Shown here in pieces: positions 23,101-34,136 of a stretch of DNA of 64,000 nucleotides (position 1 is the stretch's first letter; every line of letters starts with the position of its first letter). This stretch comes from Ulva prolifera. Its lineage: Eukaryota > Chlorophyta > Ulvophyceae > Ulvales > Ulvaceae. Below the pieces are notes generated by a model, which was not told the DNA's origin, made no database searches, and saw only the letters and a program-made list of their open reading frames with translations. The position numbers and the translations under genes were made by a program. Location of the stretch: contig CM041201.1 of assembly GCA_023078555.1 (NCBI GenBank), forward strand, positions 811,213-875,212, in the 5' to 3' direction.

Positions 23101-26100
23101 ATCTGAATATGGCCTCGACCAATGGCCCAAATCATAGGCACCCAGCCCTCCCAGTTTTTTATATCGACCCGGGCTTGCTGCTCCACGACAAGCATGCGGA
23201 CAACCTTGTACTGGCCTGAACCAAACAGTCACTGTGGACTCGGGCTACATGATGGTGTTCGTGGCTGCAGCTTTTCATGTCAGTGCACCTTCCATACAGG
23301 CCAAGTGCAGTGCAGTTTCTCCAAATGCGTCTTGCTCGTTCACATTAACACCTGAGTCCAGTAGCTGCTCGACCTGCAAAGGAAGACCAGAAATGTCACA
23401 AGTCGGAATCACCAATGGTGTGATGGTGTGGTGCGCAGTGTGTAAACCAGGATGTGCTGACTTTGCATACAATGTCATGGGCAGTGTGTAAGATGTTGTT
23501 GCACAATATCGACTGCAACCACAGTGGAGCTTGTGAATCAGTCAGCTATGCATGATCTGACTAGGACTGAAGGTGTTTGCACCCGGATTTTAGTCAGCCA
23601 GTCCGTCGTGCTGTCAATAGCTTTGTGACTAGGGGCACCAGCTGAAGCAGACATAGGAACTCCTTGTGGGCACGCCCATCATAAGGCACATGACCACCAA
23701 AAGCATGTTAAAGCAGTCGGACAATAAACTACATGGAATTGCATGGCGATTCTCAATGCCACCGCATTGCCGCCGGGCAGTACGGGAGGATAGCACCTCA
23801 ATCAGACGCCCAGCCGCAGCGGCGGTCCCTATCGGTAATCTGCCACGAGTTGCATCGTGACGTGCTGCGTTGGCTGTTGCATCTTTTGCAATGGATATCG
23901 CGCCTTGCAGCGCCCTTGCGGTCCCACGGATGGACCGTTTCTGGCTATTGTCCGGGACTGACTGGACAGCAAACGTTGTCATTAACGACGCGGATCCCAC
24001 TTACCCTGAAACGTCCTGTTCAATAGGTGACAGCTTTGGCGAGGATCATCGGGACGCTACGTCGATGCGCCTGTAGTCGAGCAGTGGGTGTTGCTTCGCT
24101 GCTCGAATGGCATCTTCGACGTGAGCAGTCCATCATTGCACAGCCTCCTATTACACGATGAAATCAGGAAATTTTGCATTTCCGCTGTTCCTCTATAGCG
24201 TGAGCAGAACCATAGCGGTCCGCTGCAATCCACCGCCGAGACACATCGGGATACTGTGGGCATCGCTGGCTGCACGAGTCGTGCAGCACGACGCCTCTTT
24301 GCACAAGCCTCCCCTTGCTAGACTTCGGTCCCGCTGCATACGATCCAGCAGTCACGCAAGCTATCTGGGAATGCAAGACGTGCACTAGACGGTATCACGA
24401 AGCTCTCTGAGCAGGGAGAAGCAAACGGGTCCACCATCGCACCTGTTTTTGGACTGTTACTACCTGACGGTAGCATGCACTGGGCAAGAAGCCTGGGCAC
24501 AGGTCATGTTGGTGGGTCTGGAATATTCCCGCTCTATGTGAATGGTGCCACAGGACCATGGTTGCGGACCTCGGCTCGGTGCGGAGGGTGCGCAGGGTTG
24601 GCTCACACCAGCGGCGCACTTGGGGTTGGGAAATATATGTCACGCGTATGCATGTGCGGGGTGCATCATGCAGTTAACTCTCGGCGCACTGTGTGTGATC
24701 CTGCACAGGATCCTGCCGGCCTGTTGTGCATTGATCGATTGTCAAGGTGCCTGTGATCTGACCCCCCCGTGGGGGCTGAGATCTATGCCCTTGTGATGAT
24801 GGCGTGCTTCCCGTTTAGTTCCTGATTGTCATGGGGCTACACTGTGAAACGTGCTGCTTGCGCCACCACAGGGATCTGCAAGATCCATACCACCTGCAGG
24901 CGGCATCATGCCATAGCGTTTCTCTGGTTTCATGCATGCCATGTGGCTCTCTGACGGTGACCAGGTCAACGCTGTGTTGTGGTATGTATATGGGGTCCCC
25001 GTATCAGCGTTGAAGTCTTTGGAACTTAAACATGTGGTGAAGTACATATGTCCGATGTCAGATAGCACATCTGTGCCAATCCCAGATCTCTCCCATACTC
25101 CATATAATGCACCAAGGACACATCATTAGAGGATCAGCACAGTAGACCAGCAGATGTTACTGAGACAGGCAGGTCTTGTGTGCCAATACGTTGCATCGTT
25201 ACAGAGCAGCTGCAGGCCTCAGCCTTTCGGCCCTGCGCCTCGCAGTGGCAGACCGAGACCTACCTGCGATGCTATACTCTGACACCCCATGCTGCTTCAG
25301 CCATGAATACAGGTCTTCCAATTCATGATACGCATCTGTGACCAGCGACCGGAGTTGTTCTGTGTCCACCACGTCTGAAGCCTGCTTTTCGCCATGAGCC
25401 GGCTTTCCTGATTTCGGCGTGTCTGATAGACATGCAGCTGCGAGGCGTTTGCTGAGGTACTTACCCTGCATAGGGAGATCAGCTGTCAGGAGGCTAGACG
25501 TCTGCTCAGGTACTTGCCCTGCACAAGGAGAGCAGGTGTCAGAAAATGCTCTGCTTGCAGAATATACACACCCAAGAGCAGGTGTCCGGAACAGCTCTGA
25601 TTGTGCACAAGAGCATGCCAATGTGCACTTGAGCATAGAATCACAGCCTGTACAGCAAGCACTTCTGCGCCATTTCTGCAGCAAGTTGCAAAGTCGCATG
25701 CTGCAGTTGTGGCGATGGGTGCGCCACATCAGCGCGGTCTGATAAGTAGCGCATCCACTACAACTGCATTGCAGCGACGGGGACAACCAAAGTCGTTCTG
25801 TCCGGCATCTGCGGAGAACCCTCAGTCCGTACAGGATGCGTGTGGCAAGGTAGATTAGATTTATGCATGCGTCCGGCTGAGTCCCCAACTGTCTCAGATC
25901 TGGGTTGGCTTCAGAGACATAGATTGCAGTCCAGAGCAGAGGGGCGCACGTGGTGATCGTTTGGAGCACTCACGCTTTTTGCCATGTTCTTGCTGAGATA
26001 TATGTCTCGCTTCTGCACACATGCACAGCACTGTTGCACACTCATTGCCCACGTGCTGCCGGAGACTTCAATACTGCTGTGCCCTTTGAGATGGCCACAA

Positions 26101-27879
26101 TCGCTGCACAGCGCGTTCTGCATCCGGGAACGCTGCTTCGGTTCGCTCGAGCTTTGAGCTAGCGACAGGACATATGGACAGCAGTGCCACATTCAGCAGC
26201 CTCATGCGGAAGGACCTGTCACAGAACCGCCAATCCACTAAGCTTCGGTATCACCTGAGCTTCCGTGATGTTCCCAAGGACTACGGACCATCTGCACAGC
26301 ATCTTTGTGCAGCAGCCAACGCGGTCCCTGGAGCCATAGCAATGGGCCAACATAACGCCTACATGGTGCTGTAGCAGAGCCCAGGCTTCTGTCCCTTCAT
26401 CCCAGATGACAGCACAGAAGATATAGCATGTCAGAGCAGGGCAGCATGCGGTGCCGCACTCCTGGGCTGTGCCTGCGGGGCCTCGGCAGGGCCTGCTTGC
26501 TCTCCAGAGAGTCCATCGACTCTGCTCGGGCGTCTCCGGCGTCGAATGGGCTACTGAGGGCACCAGCCTTGCGGACCCGGTGGCGCACAGTCAGGCGGCA
26601 GAAGTCATCCACCGCTGCGAGCACCAGATCGTCGTCCACCAGCACATCGTACTCCTTACGGAGGGCCATAGCATGGCTCACATGCGACTCGATGTCCTGC
26701 GTGCAGATGCTAACCATGATTCCTGGCATGGTCAACCCCCTCTGAAATCACCAAAGCGATGCGTTGCTGCATGTAACAGGGCCCAGAGGGTCGTGTGCTT
26801 GATGCAAAGCTGTAGGTTGCATGTCTCCACTCTCACGACTTCCATCCATCAATCCATCAATACACCAAGCGAAGGAGCCATAGCAAACCGCGGTGAGTGA
26901 TCTGATTTTCAGCTCTAGTGAAAGGGTGTATATGTACCATTGTATCATTGACCAGTGCCATGTTGACCAGGATCATGACAGCTACCCGTGCAGGGATCGA
27001 CCAATGCACCCAAGCGTCGCTCTGCGATTGCGGGCTCATGATGGCGACACTGAGCTCTAGCACACCTCAACCATCGGGACAAAGCGCTGAATGAAGTCAT
27101 GCTGTGGTTCTTTCAACTTGTCTTCCAAGGTCTCAAGTGCAGCATCCAGCACTGCACTGCTGCGCTTGATGTCACTGGCGGCCTGATCCAAGGGCATTTT
27201 CTTCGCTTGGATCTCATCGTCCACAGCTTCAATTGCTTCGTCAAATCGTCTTTCGATTGCTTGTTGCAGCATGCGTTTCTTGGCCTCCAAAGCACTTTTT
27301 GCCTCGAGCCTGGCCCGTTCCACATTGTCATGCAGCTTATTTACATCGGTGAGGTAAACCTTGTGGTGCCTTGCCAGTCGACGGACCTTGTCTTTTACCC
27401 TGTTGATACCAAGTAACGATGAGTGAGGAGCAATAGCTGCGAGATGCCAAGGCCAATTTTCATGTAGTTAAAGTGCACTGCTACAACCAGCAAGCAGCTT
27501 GTGTGCTCATAGGATGTATTCGAGCATCCGCTCTGCAGCTATTCCATTGAGGATCCAAACTTTAGTGAGTGTGCATGAACAAGTGTCGCGCCAGCATGGG
27601 TGCTCGACAACATGCCTGTAACGTCCTTTCAGTGCAGCAGTTCACGGACACCACAGCTATCGTGGGGTGAGCCCCACAGGCACACACCTGATAGCACGTT
27701 CAAGTCTCTTTTCGTACACTGCACATCAGAGCGTCAGTCGTGCTGCCGGATGGCACTAGACTGCCACGTGAAGTCCCTGTACGAACTTGCAGGTCAAACT
27801 GCCGTAGAGAATGGGTATTCGCACCCGAGAGTAGTTCAAGATCAACATCAAGCTCAGGAGAGCCATCGTAATCCTCCAT
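20167..27879 (-). CDS. coiled-coil plus ankyrin-repeat protein, many exons
   Basis: Multi-exon minus-strand gene. Clear exons: 27399-27066, 26741-26460, 25465-25264, 23373-23289, 23215-23079, 23001-22912, 22769-22643, 21997-21347, 21112-20949 and from 20899. A last exon ends at stop 20167 (ending SIIDEFLQCMRVPAV). The 27.4-kb exon encodes a long coiled coil (RLEAKSALEAKKRMLQQAIE), like the BBC region of TRIM proteins. The four exons at 23.4-22.6 kb, in matching phases, form ankyrin repeats: FGETALHLACMEG, VDIKNWEGW, GWTPLHFAAIQ and GDLEIVNWLLEEGADA. The C-terminal third is Ala-rich. A possible first exon starts at ATG 27879 (MEDYDGSPELDVDLELLSG). Ankyrin repeats bind other proteins. A B-box or RING finger would be expected before the coiled coil, but I could not find one. 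The exon set between 25.2 and 23.4 kb and the 3' end are incomplete. Confidence 0.6.
25430..25530 (-). repeat. tandem partial exon duplication
   Basis: On the minus strand the acceptor-plus-exon start GCAGGGTAAGTACCTCAGCA (exon starting 25465) has a near copy about 50 bases upstream, GCAGGGCAAGTACCTGAGCA. The upstream copy would encode GKYLSRRLAS and then a stop; the downstream copy encodes GKYLSKRLAAACLS and continues. Confidence 0.65.
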
Positions 27880-28406
27880 TATTCAGATGGTCCCGGCGCG
27901 GCTCAAGGCTCTAGCTCACACACGGAAAACGCACGAAAGCACTCAATTTGCATCACTGTACAAAATCTGGCGAGATCAACTTACATCTGGCGAGATCAAC
28001 TTACATGCACGTTTTTGATGTGGCTGCTCAGTCGTGACAGGTGCAAGGGTGTCGGAATGGCCACACCAACCATAAATCTGCAGCCTACTTCAGAGTGGCT
28101 AGCACCACCACCTACTTTCGCTGATTCACAAGAGCAGACTGGTGGACTGATTTGCTTGATTTTGTGTTCTGCTGTTCACGTCATGCCTTCTGTCTGTGTC
28201 ACGGCGCATGCATTGATACAGACGGAGTGGATCGGGTGTCGCGTTGCGACTCTGATCATGTTCACCGATACCCAGGCCTGTTGATGACTTGGGAATGCCA
28301 CTGTGATTCCCGCCCATGGCGCTGGCAAAACGGTTTGCGTGTTGGCTCTCTGTCGCGTGCGGCGAAGCTTGAACGTGCTGTTGAACCTCTACCCTGCACG
28401 TTTATC
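27880..28406. promoter_or_regulatory. shared 5' spacer, ankyrin gene / GRXS16
   Basis: Gap between the possible start of the ankyrin gene (minus) and the GRXS16 start (plus). It contains a perfect 20-bp tandem duplication at 27965-28004 (unit ATCTGGCGAGATCAACTTAC). No TATA box recognised. Confidence 0.35.
27965..28004. repeat. 20-bp perfect direct duplication
   Basis: Two adjoining identical 20-base units, ATCTGGCGAGATCAACTTAC, inside the spacer between two divergent genes. Confidence 0.9.
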
Positions 28407-29469
28407 ATGTTGGCACCGACTGCTTCTCGAAGGCAGCATATCAATGCCGGGGCTCGGTTGAGAACGGTGGAACGGGGGCAGACTGTCAGGCCTACGTTGT
28501 CGTACCGCGCGCCATGCGTGGGCTGCAGCCGCACAGAGCGCACACAGACGGTAATCGCGCGGGCAGCTGTGGCGACCTTAGCAGATGCTGAGATCAAGCC
28601 AGCATTTGTTGAAGGCCAAATAAACGAGTTCCCGACTCAATCTGGTTTGCCCCCGCCTCGCGGCATGTGCGTGCAGTCATGCAGGAGCCCGATTTCATGG
28701 GCAGCTTTGGCAAAAGCCGCTGCCAGCCAGTTGTGTGCTGCATCACGTGAGTAGCAGACAGGCGGTTTTCTGGGTCAAATGCTCTTTTGCACCAGCGTCT
28801 GTTGTTGAACACCGCAATGTGCCCAACCTTGCAGGTGTGTATGCTGTGTATGACAGTGAAGAGACGCTGAGGTACATTGGGGTCTCCCGAAATATCAGCA
28901 TGACCGTTCAAAGTCATTCCAAAGTGATGGGAGACGCTGTCAGTGCGATCAGAGCTTCCACAGTCGAAAACGCCACCAAAGATGACCTTATTGAAGCCTG
29001 GAAGGCATGGCTACAAGAGGCTGTAGATGCCACAGGCAAGGTGCCGCCTGGGAATGCTGAGGAGAAAGAGCAATGGCAGCCTCGCAGGAAGCCTGCAGCG
29101 AAGGCAGAACTCAAGCTCACCCCCGGTAAGGGTGTGGAAGACCTGACATGCAGCATCAGCGACCTGATTGAAGCAGTCGTCAAGAGCGAGAAAGTGGTAG
29201 CGTTCATCAAGGGCACCAGGACACAGCCGCAGTGTGGCTTCTCCTACCAGATGCTTACTACGCTAAACGGCTTGAATACCGACTATCAAGTCGTTAATGT
29301 ACTAGATGAGCTTTACAACCCTGGGCTACGGGAAGCTATTAAAGAGTACAGCGCGTGGCCGACCATTCCCCAGCTCTATGTGAACGGTGATTTTGTCGGT
29401 GGATCTGACATTGTTCAGGAGATGGCTGGCAATGGCGAGCTGGCTTCTGTGCTTAATGGCAGTGATTGA
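28407..29469 (+). CDS. GRXS16: plastid monothiol glutaredoxin with GIY-YIG-like N-domain
   Basis: Two exons, 28407-28644 and 28796-29469, joined in phase 1 to give 303 residues. Residues ~1-60 are Arg/Ser/Thr-rich and look like a plastid transit peptide. Then comes the GIY-YIG-like domain (GVYAVYD ... LRYIGVSRN ... AWKAWLQE ... TGKVPPGN), a linker with LTPGKGVE, and a glutaredoxin domain with active site QCGFS, WPTIPQLYVNG and VGGSDIV. This domain order is that of GRXS16 (CXIP2) of plants and green algae. CGFS glutaredoxins bind [2Fe-2S] clusters with glutathione and take part in plastid iron-sulfur delivery and redox control. Only two Cys occur after the transit region, the active-site one and one in EDLTCSISD. 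The GG.DI motif has Ser where many members have Cys. A TGTAA signal lies 166 bases after the stop. Confidence 0.92.
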
Positions 29470-29634
29470 GTCTAGGGGAAGTGTCATGACATCGAATCTA
29501 CCAACCTGACAGACTTGTGGCAGATTTGCCTGCTGTTGAGAAGTGTTGCCACAATAGATCATATCGGCCAAGCCGATGTGGTGGTCTTCAGATTGAGAGG
29601 AGTTGCAGTCAGTTTCTAAGGACCTCTCTGATAC

Positions 29635-29639
29635 TGTAA
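29635..29639 (+). terminator. TGTAA poly(A) signal of the GRXS16 gene
   Basis: TGTAA 166 bases past the stop codon, at a typical distance for green-algal 3' UTRs. Confidence 0.55.
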
Positions 29640-29691
29640 ATGCGACCGCACTTGTAGATTAGTATCATTCAGCTGTATACTCCTGTGTAGC

Positions 29692-29696
29692 TTACA
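29692..29696 (-). terminator. candidate TGTAA poly(A) signal of the unknown minus-strand gene
   Basis: TTACA on the plus strand reads TGTAA on the minus strand, about 295 bases past the stop at 29991. With the GRXS16 signal at 29635 it implies two convergent transcripts whose 3' ends nearly touch or overlap. Confidence 0.35.
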
Positions 29697-29990
29697 ATCT
29701 ATCTCACTCCTGCTGCTGAAACATTCTCGCAGCAAGCTTTTTTGGAGGCGAAGTATGACTGAACGAACAGCCTTCGAGCGGCACGTCTATGTATCTGCAA
29801 ATCTCATTACGTAGCACGTTGGAACTGGCTTGAGTGATCAGATCAAAGGTGGCTTCTACATCTCAAAGTACATGCCACCATACATCTCAAAGTCGTACAC
29901 AATTCCATTGCGGCCAACAGTAGCTCATTCTGATGAAATCCTGATAAGAAAACAACAATCGCTGTGTAACCTGCCACTGCAGCAGTCGGG

Positions 29991-30479
29991 TTACTGCGTG
30001 TTGCTTGCCTTGGCCAGCTTGAGAATTTCGGTACGTTTCCTTCTTGTCTGCCCTTTCTTATGCCAGGCGGCGAAAAGCTCCGCCGCAAGAACTTGATAAG
30101 CTGGCACGCCTTCGTATTGTCCAGGCTTGATCGAGTGCTTGAGAAGGTGCAGACCCTTATTTACTTGTTTGTCTGGGGGCAAGAACACCACCGTGCGGTT
30201 GAGCTGGCCCCCACGAGTGCCCTTCAAGAATGTAAAGGGGACTCTCAGTTGGTTGAAGGCCTGTAAAACTAGTAAGCGGGCTTCCATTGGAAAATCGCGC
30301 ACAACATACAGAAGTGTGACGATCAGCCTCCCTAGCGTGCTGTAGAATCACGGGAACTGTGGCAATTAAGACCTCTGTACGCAAGGGAATGTATCTGCAT
30401 ATCGACAGGGAATGACTTGCATTCTGAAGGACCTTCCGCCGCTGTGTTGCTGCACATCGGCGGAGTAGAGCGCATGCAT
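29991..30479 (-). CDS. unrecognised protein with FLKGTRGG segment
   Basis: The second exon (30260-29991, 90 codons with stop) follows a clear TTTTACAG acceptor. It reads AFNQLRVPFTFLKGTRGG, then LNRTVVFLPPDKQVNKGLHL, then a basic tail with AWHKKGQTRRKRTEI. This looks like a genuine conserved globular C-terminus, but I cannot name the family. A first exon probably starts at ATG 30479 (MHALYSADVQQHSGG). Two donors are possible: near 30372 (CTTGC/GTACAG), or a longer frame ending at a GTATGT about 50 bases before the acceptor, in which case the start would lie elsewhere. The basic tail suggests nucleic-acid or ribosome binding, which is a guess. It is divergent from the kinesin gene and convergent with GRXS16. 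Confidence 0.45.
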
Positions 30480-30713
30480 GTACTGAGCTAGACTATGTCC
30501 GCGAACAGGTGAACAACCCAGCCACTGTCATTCTCCTGTGTCACACCAAGATCTATTATTTGTGTCAGCACCAAATCTTCTTTCGCAGTGGCGAGAGTGT
30601 TGTTGCGGCTTGGTTTTGGCTCATCTACTCCTGGCTATTTGCCTCAACGGCTGTAGCACAGATGCTGCTCCTCATTACAGGTCTGTCGGACACATTGCAG
30701 CTGCCTTAGAGTC

Positions 30714-33700
30714 ATGTCTGAGGCGTGTAGCGTTGTCGCGCGATTGCGGCCGCTATTGCTGAATGAGACTGCTGGTGCTGTGAAAGTGGAAGACGACGGA
30801 GTAATACTGCCATGCACAAGACTAGATCGCGCCAAGTGTTTCAACATGCACAAAGTTTTCGATGGCGGTGCTTCACAGGTGAGAATGCAGTGTTGCACAT
30901 ATCTGGGTGCTGAAATAGCTCCGGCACATCGCTGGACACACCTCTGCAGGAGCACATGTTCAAAAGTTCGGGCGCATACAGCCTTGTTTCCAGCGTTGTA
31001 CGAGGCTTTACTAGCGTTATTTTCGCATATGGGCAGACAGGCACGGGGAAGACCTACACAGTTATGGGCAAGCCATGCACATCGCAGGTGGCAGGTGCCT
31101 CCAAACGCGCGACAGTCGCCATGAACCCAGGCATACAGAGTAGGTATTTTATCACATCACGACAGAAATGTGACGCAGGTCCTATGTGCACTGGTGCGCA
31201 CCCCGCAGACCAGGGCCATTCTTGCAGGGGACTGGTGCCCCGTGCAATCGAGCTACTGTTTGAGCTGGCTGCAGAAGACCCAACTCATGAACATCAGATG
31301 ACTGTAAGCTGCTTCCAGATCTACTGTGAGCAGGCATATGACATGCTCTCAAACGTGCCAGCTTGTTTAGCTGGGCGTAGCAAGCAGCGCCAGGTGCCAC
31401 AGGCAATTGGGCTACGTATGAGACTGAACCAACAGGTGCCGCCATGCCCTCACAATCATGCATTAGATACTCTACATGGTATAAAAGAATCTTTCCATAT
31501 TGGTGCTGCCTCTGTCTATGACGTACTCCAACAACTGACAGGCTGCCCTCGCACCACCACCGTCGCAAGGAACCTAGATCCCAGCCTGCACAGCTCTGTG
31601 CTTTGCGCATCTCACACAAACCGTGTCCAAATAGACCTCGCAATCACACACACGCCGATGCACACAGGGGCACTTTTTCCTGGAGAACCTCACAACTCGC
31701 ACCGTCCATTCCGCGGCAGACGCGCTGGACCTGTACTGGAGTGCGATGCGGTGCCGCGTGCTGGCCGGCCACGACATGAACGCCGATTCGAGCCGTGCAC
31801 ACACCATATTCCAGATCAGCCTCGCGTCTGCACCACACTCGGCCCGGGATGAGGTGCGCGAGTCAAAGCTCACCCTCGTGGACCTCGCGGGCTGTGAGCA
31901 ACAAAAACATACCGGCCTCAGCGCCCCGGCGAACTCAGCGACGGCCCCCCGGCCGGATCCCGCGCGGCGCGCCCATGCGACCCTCGCCGAGAGCACCGCG
32001 ATCAACGTCTCGTTGATGGCGCTGCGGCAGGTGATCGCTGCGCGCAGCAGCGCGCAGCACGCCCAGCATGCGCCGTACCGCCAGTCGAAGCTGACCGCGC
32101 TGCTGAAGGACAGCCTGAGTGGCAGCGGCCGCATGCTCATGGTGGCGTGCATTGGCCCTGCAGAGGCACATGCGGAGGGCAACCGAGTGACGCTGGAGTA
32201 CGCATGCATGGTGTGACCCTGTCAGCATGCACACCGATCCCGCGGCTGGACGTGAATACAAACCTGGAGAGCTCCCTACATACGATCCGTTCACTCACTG
32301 TTGCACTGTTGTGCCTGAGGGTCGGAGAGAAAATGTGGTGGAGCTAGGCGGGAATCCTTGGGCCGAAGCGAGGACCCCTACGTTGCCATCTGAGGGAGCT
32401 GTCAGTTTCGTGGCCGAAGCTCAGCCACCGTCGTGCAGGCCAAGCGCATCCGCAACACTGCGGTGGTGAGCGAGCACCCGATGGTGCGCACGATCCACGC
32501 GCTGCGTGCTGAGATCACGTTCCTGAAGGAGCAGCTCACGGTCGCGGCCACTGGCGCGAAGGCGCTCGCCGCCGGCTCGCGTGCCGCCGACTCTGCGCAG
32601 CCGGGGCCTGCCGCAACAGCAATCCCAGACGGGAGGAGCGCGGCGGGCTCCCTGCGTAGCTGCTGCGGGGCTGTAGATGTCAGGCCAGTGGAAGCGCGGG
32701 ACATCGCGTGCGAGGAGGGCCCTGGGGTTAGTGCGCTCGGGCGTGGTGGCCATGAGTCAGCAGCGGGAGGCTCACACTGCAGCACAGTGCGTGATGATGC
32801 AGCGACGCACTGCAGCACAGTGCGTGATGATGCAGCGACGCAGCAGGGTGATAGAGGGCCTGTTGACGTGCACTGTGACTTGCACGCTTGCTCTGAGCAC
32901 CCTGCAGGCGCCGGCAGCTCAAGCATCGGCTTGCAAGGGGCAGCTGGCGATGATGCGGGCGCGATGGCCGATGCTGCCAGCGAGGCGGGAGATCGGAAGG
33001 GCGGGGGCGTCACAGGGGTTGTGGCAGGACCGGAGGGGCGGGGCCGGGACGATGAGGAGGGGCGCGACGCGGTGACGCGGGAGCTGGCCGCGAAGATCGT
33101 GAAGTTTGCAGGAGTGGTGCGAGAGCTGCAGGCGTCCCACGGTTCGGCGCTGCAGGCTCATGCGGAACTACAGCAGCGGTATATCACGGCAGAGGCCGCC
33201 CGGGAGGCTGCGGCGGAGCGGCTGGAGGCTGCAGAGCAGGAGAATGTGGAGCTGCGGGAGCTCGGGGCACTGCTGTCGTCTGTCGTGAAGGTGCGGACTG
33301 CTACTCAGTAACCACACACAGTGCTCACGTTGTGTGGTCACACACGAGGGACGTACACTCCTCAAATGCTCGCGCACGTGCCCCGCCCGCAGCCGTCCCT
33401 GGCACGGGTTCCAGACCGTCTGTACATTTAGCCGCATGAGGGCATTCAGCAGAAGTGAAGACGCGGGGGTTGACCATGCATAGATCCTCGCCGCGCCCTT
33501 TTCTACCAGCCTGTTACCGTCGGCACAGGCGAGTTAGCAGCGCTTTCACGTGAGCGGGCGTGGCGTTCTGCCGATGGGTGCTTGGTGGTGCAGGGTGGGG
33601 AGGGCCGCACGTTGCGGCCGTCCGCGCTGTGCTCCGTCGGCTGTGCTGCACTGCTCGAGCTGCTGGAGCTGCGGCAGGAGAACGGGCTGCTGCATGCGCG

Positions 33701-34136
33701 CCTGGACGAGGTGTACCGGCGGCGGGAGGGCCCTCAGGGCCCTATGCGAAGCGCTGGCACCGCGAGAGCGTCAACGGCGGATGATCATGCGCCGCGCCTG
33801 CAGGCAGGCTCGCGGCGCGGCACAGGCGCAGCGCCTCAGGCCCGCCCGCCCGCGACCGCCCCGGCGGCGCGGCGCCGGGACGTGGGGGGCCGCGCGGCGA
33901 CGCATGCGCTGCGGGAGCGGCCGGGCCATGGAGCCGGAGTTCCGGCGGGGGCGCTGGAGTCGCCGCGGCATGCATGGCCGCCGCTGCAGCGGGCCGCGAC
34001 GGCGGGAACTGTGGTGGGTGCGCGATTCAAGCGCGGTGTGGAGATTGCGGCGGAGGACTCAGGCCGATTTGGGGCGCACCTGGAGTTTGAGCCGACACTG
34101 CTCAGCACTACTGGCCGGATGCTTGGAGGGAGTTGA
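30714..34136 (+). CDS. kinesin-like protein with N-terminal motor
   Basis: Six exons, 30714-30878, 30950-31143, 31228-31435, 31668-32210, 32439-33290 and 33594-34136; all phases agree and give 834 residues. Motor domain: VVARLRPL near the N-terminus; P-loop GQTGTGKT at ~84-91; GLVPRAIELLF; switch I as NADSSRAHTIF (usually SSRSH); switch II as LVDLAGCE (usually GSE); then LAEST, INVSLMALRQVI, and YRQSKLTALLKDSLSGSGRM. The neck follows as TLEYACMAKRIRN. About 15 extra residues rich in Ala and Pro are inserted just after AGCE. Residues ~370-650 are Ala/Gly-rich with an 11-residue tandem duplication (HCSTVRDDAAT twice). Coiled-coil segments (EAAREAAAERLEAAEQENVE) end the protein. It moves on microtubules using ATP; an N-terminal motor usually means plus-end movement. 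I cannot place it in a named kinesin family, and a flagellar role is not shown. Confidence 0.85.
32778..32843. repeat. 33-bp tandem duplication in kinesin exon 5
   Basis: Two adjacent, essentially identical 33-base units encode HCSTVRDDAAT twice. The length is a multiple of three, so the frame is kept. Confidence 0.85.

Noticed and set aside
27067-27880. B-box zinc finger before the coiled coil
   Set aside because: I looked in all minus-strand frames for the Cys/His spacing and found none that holds across a plausible splice.
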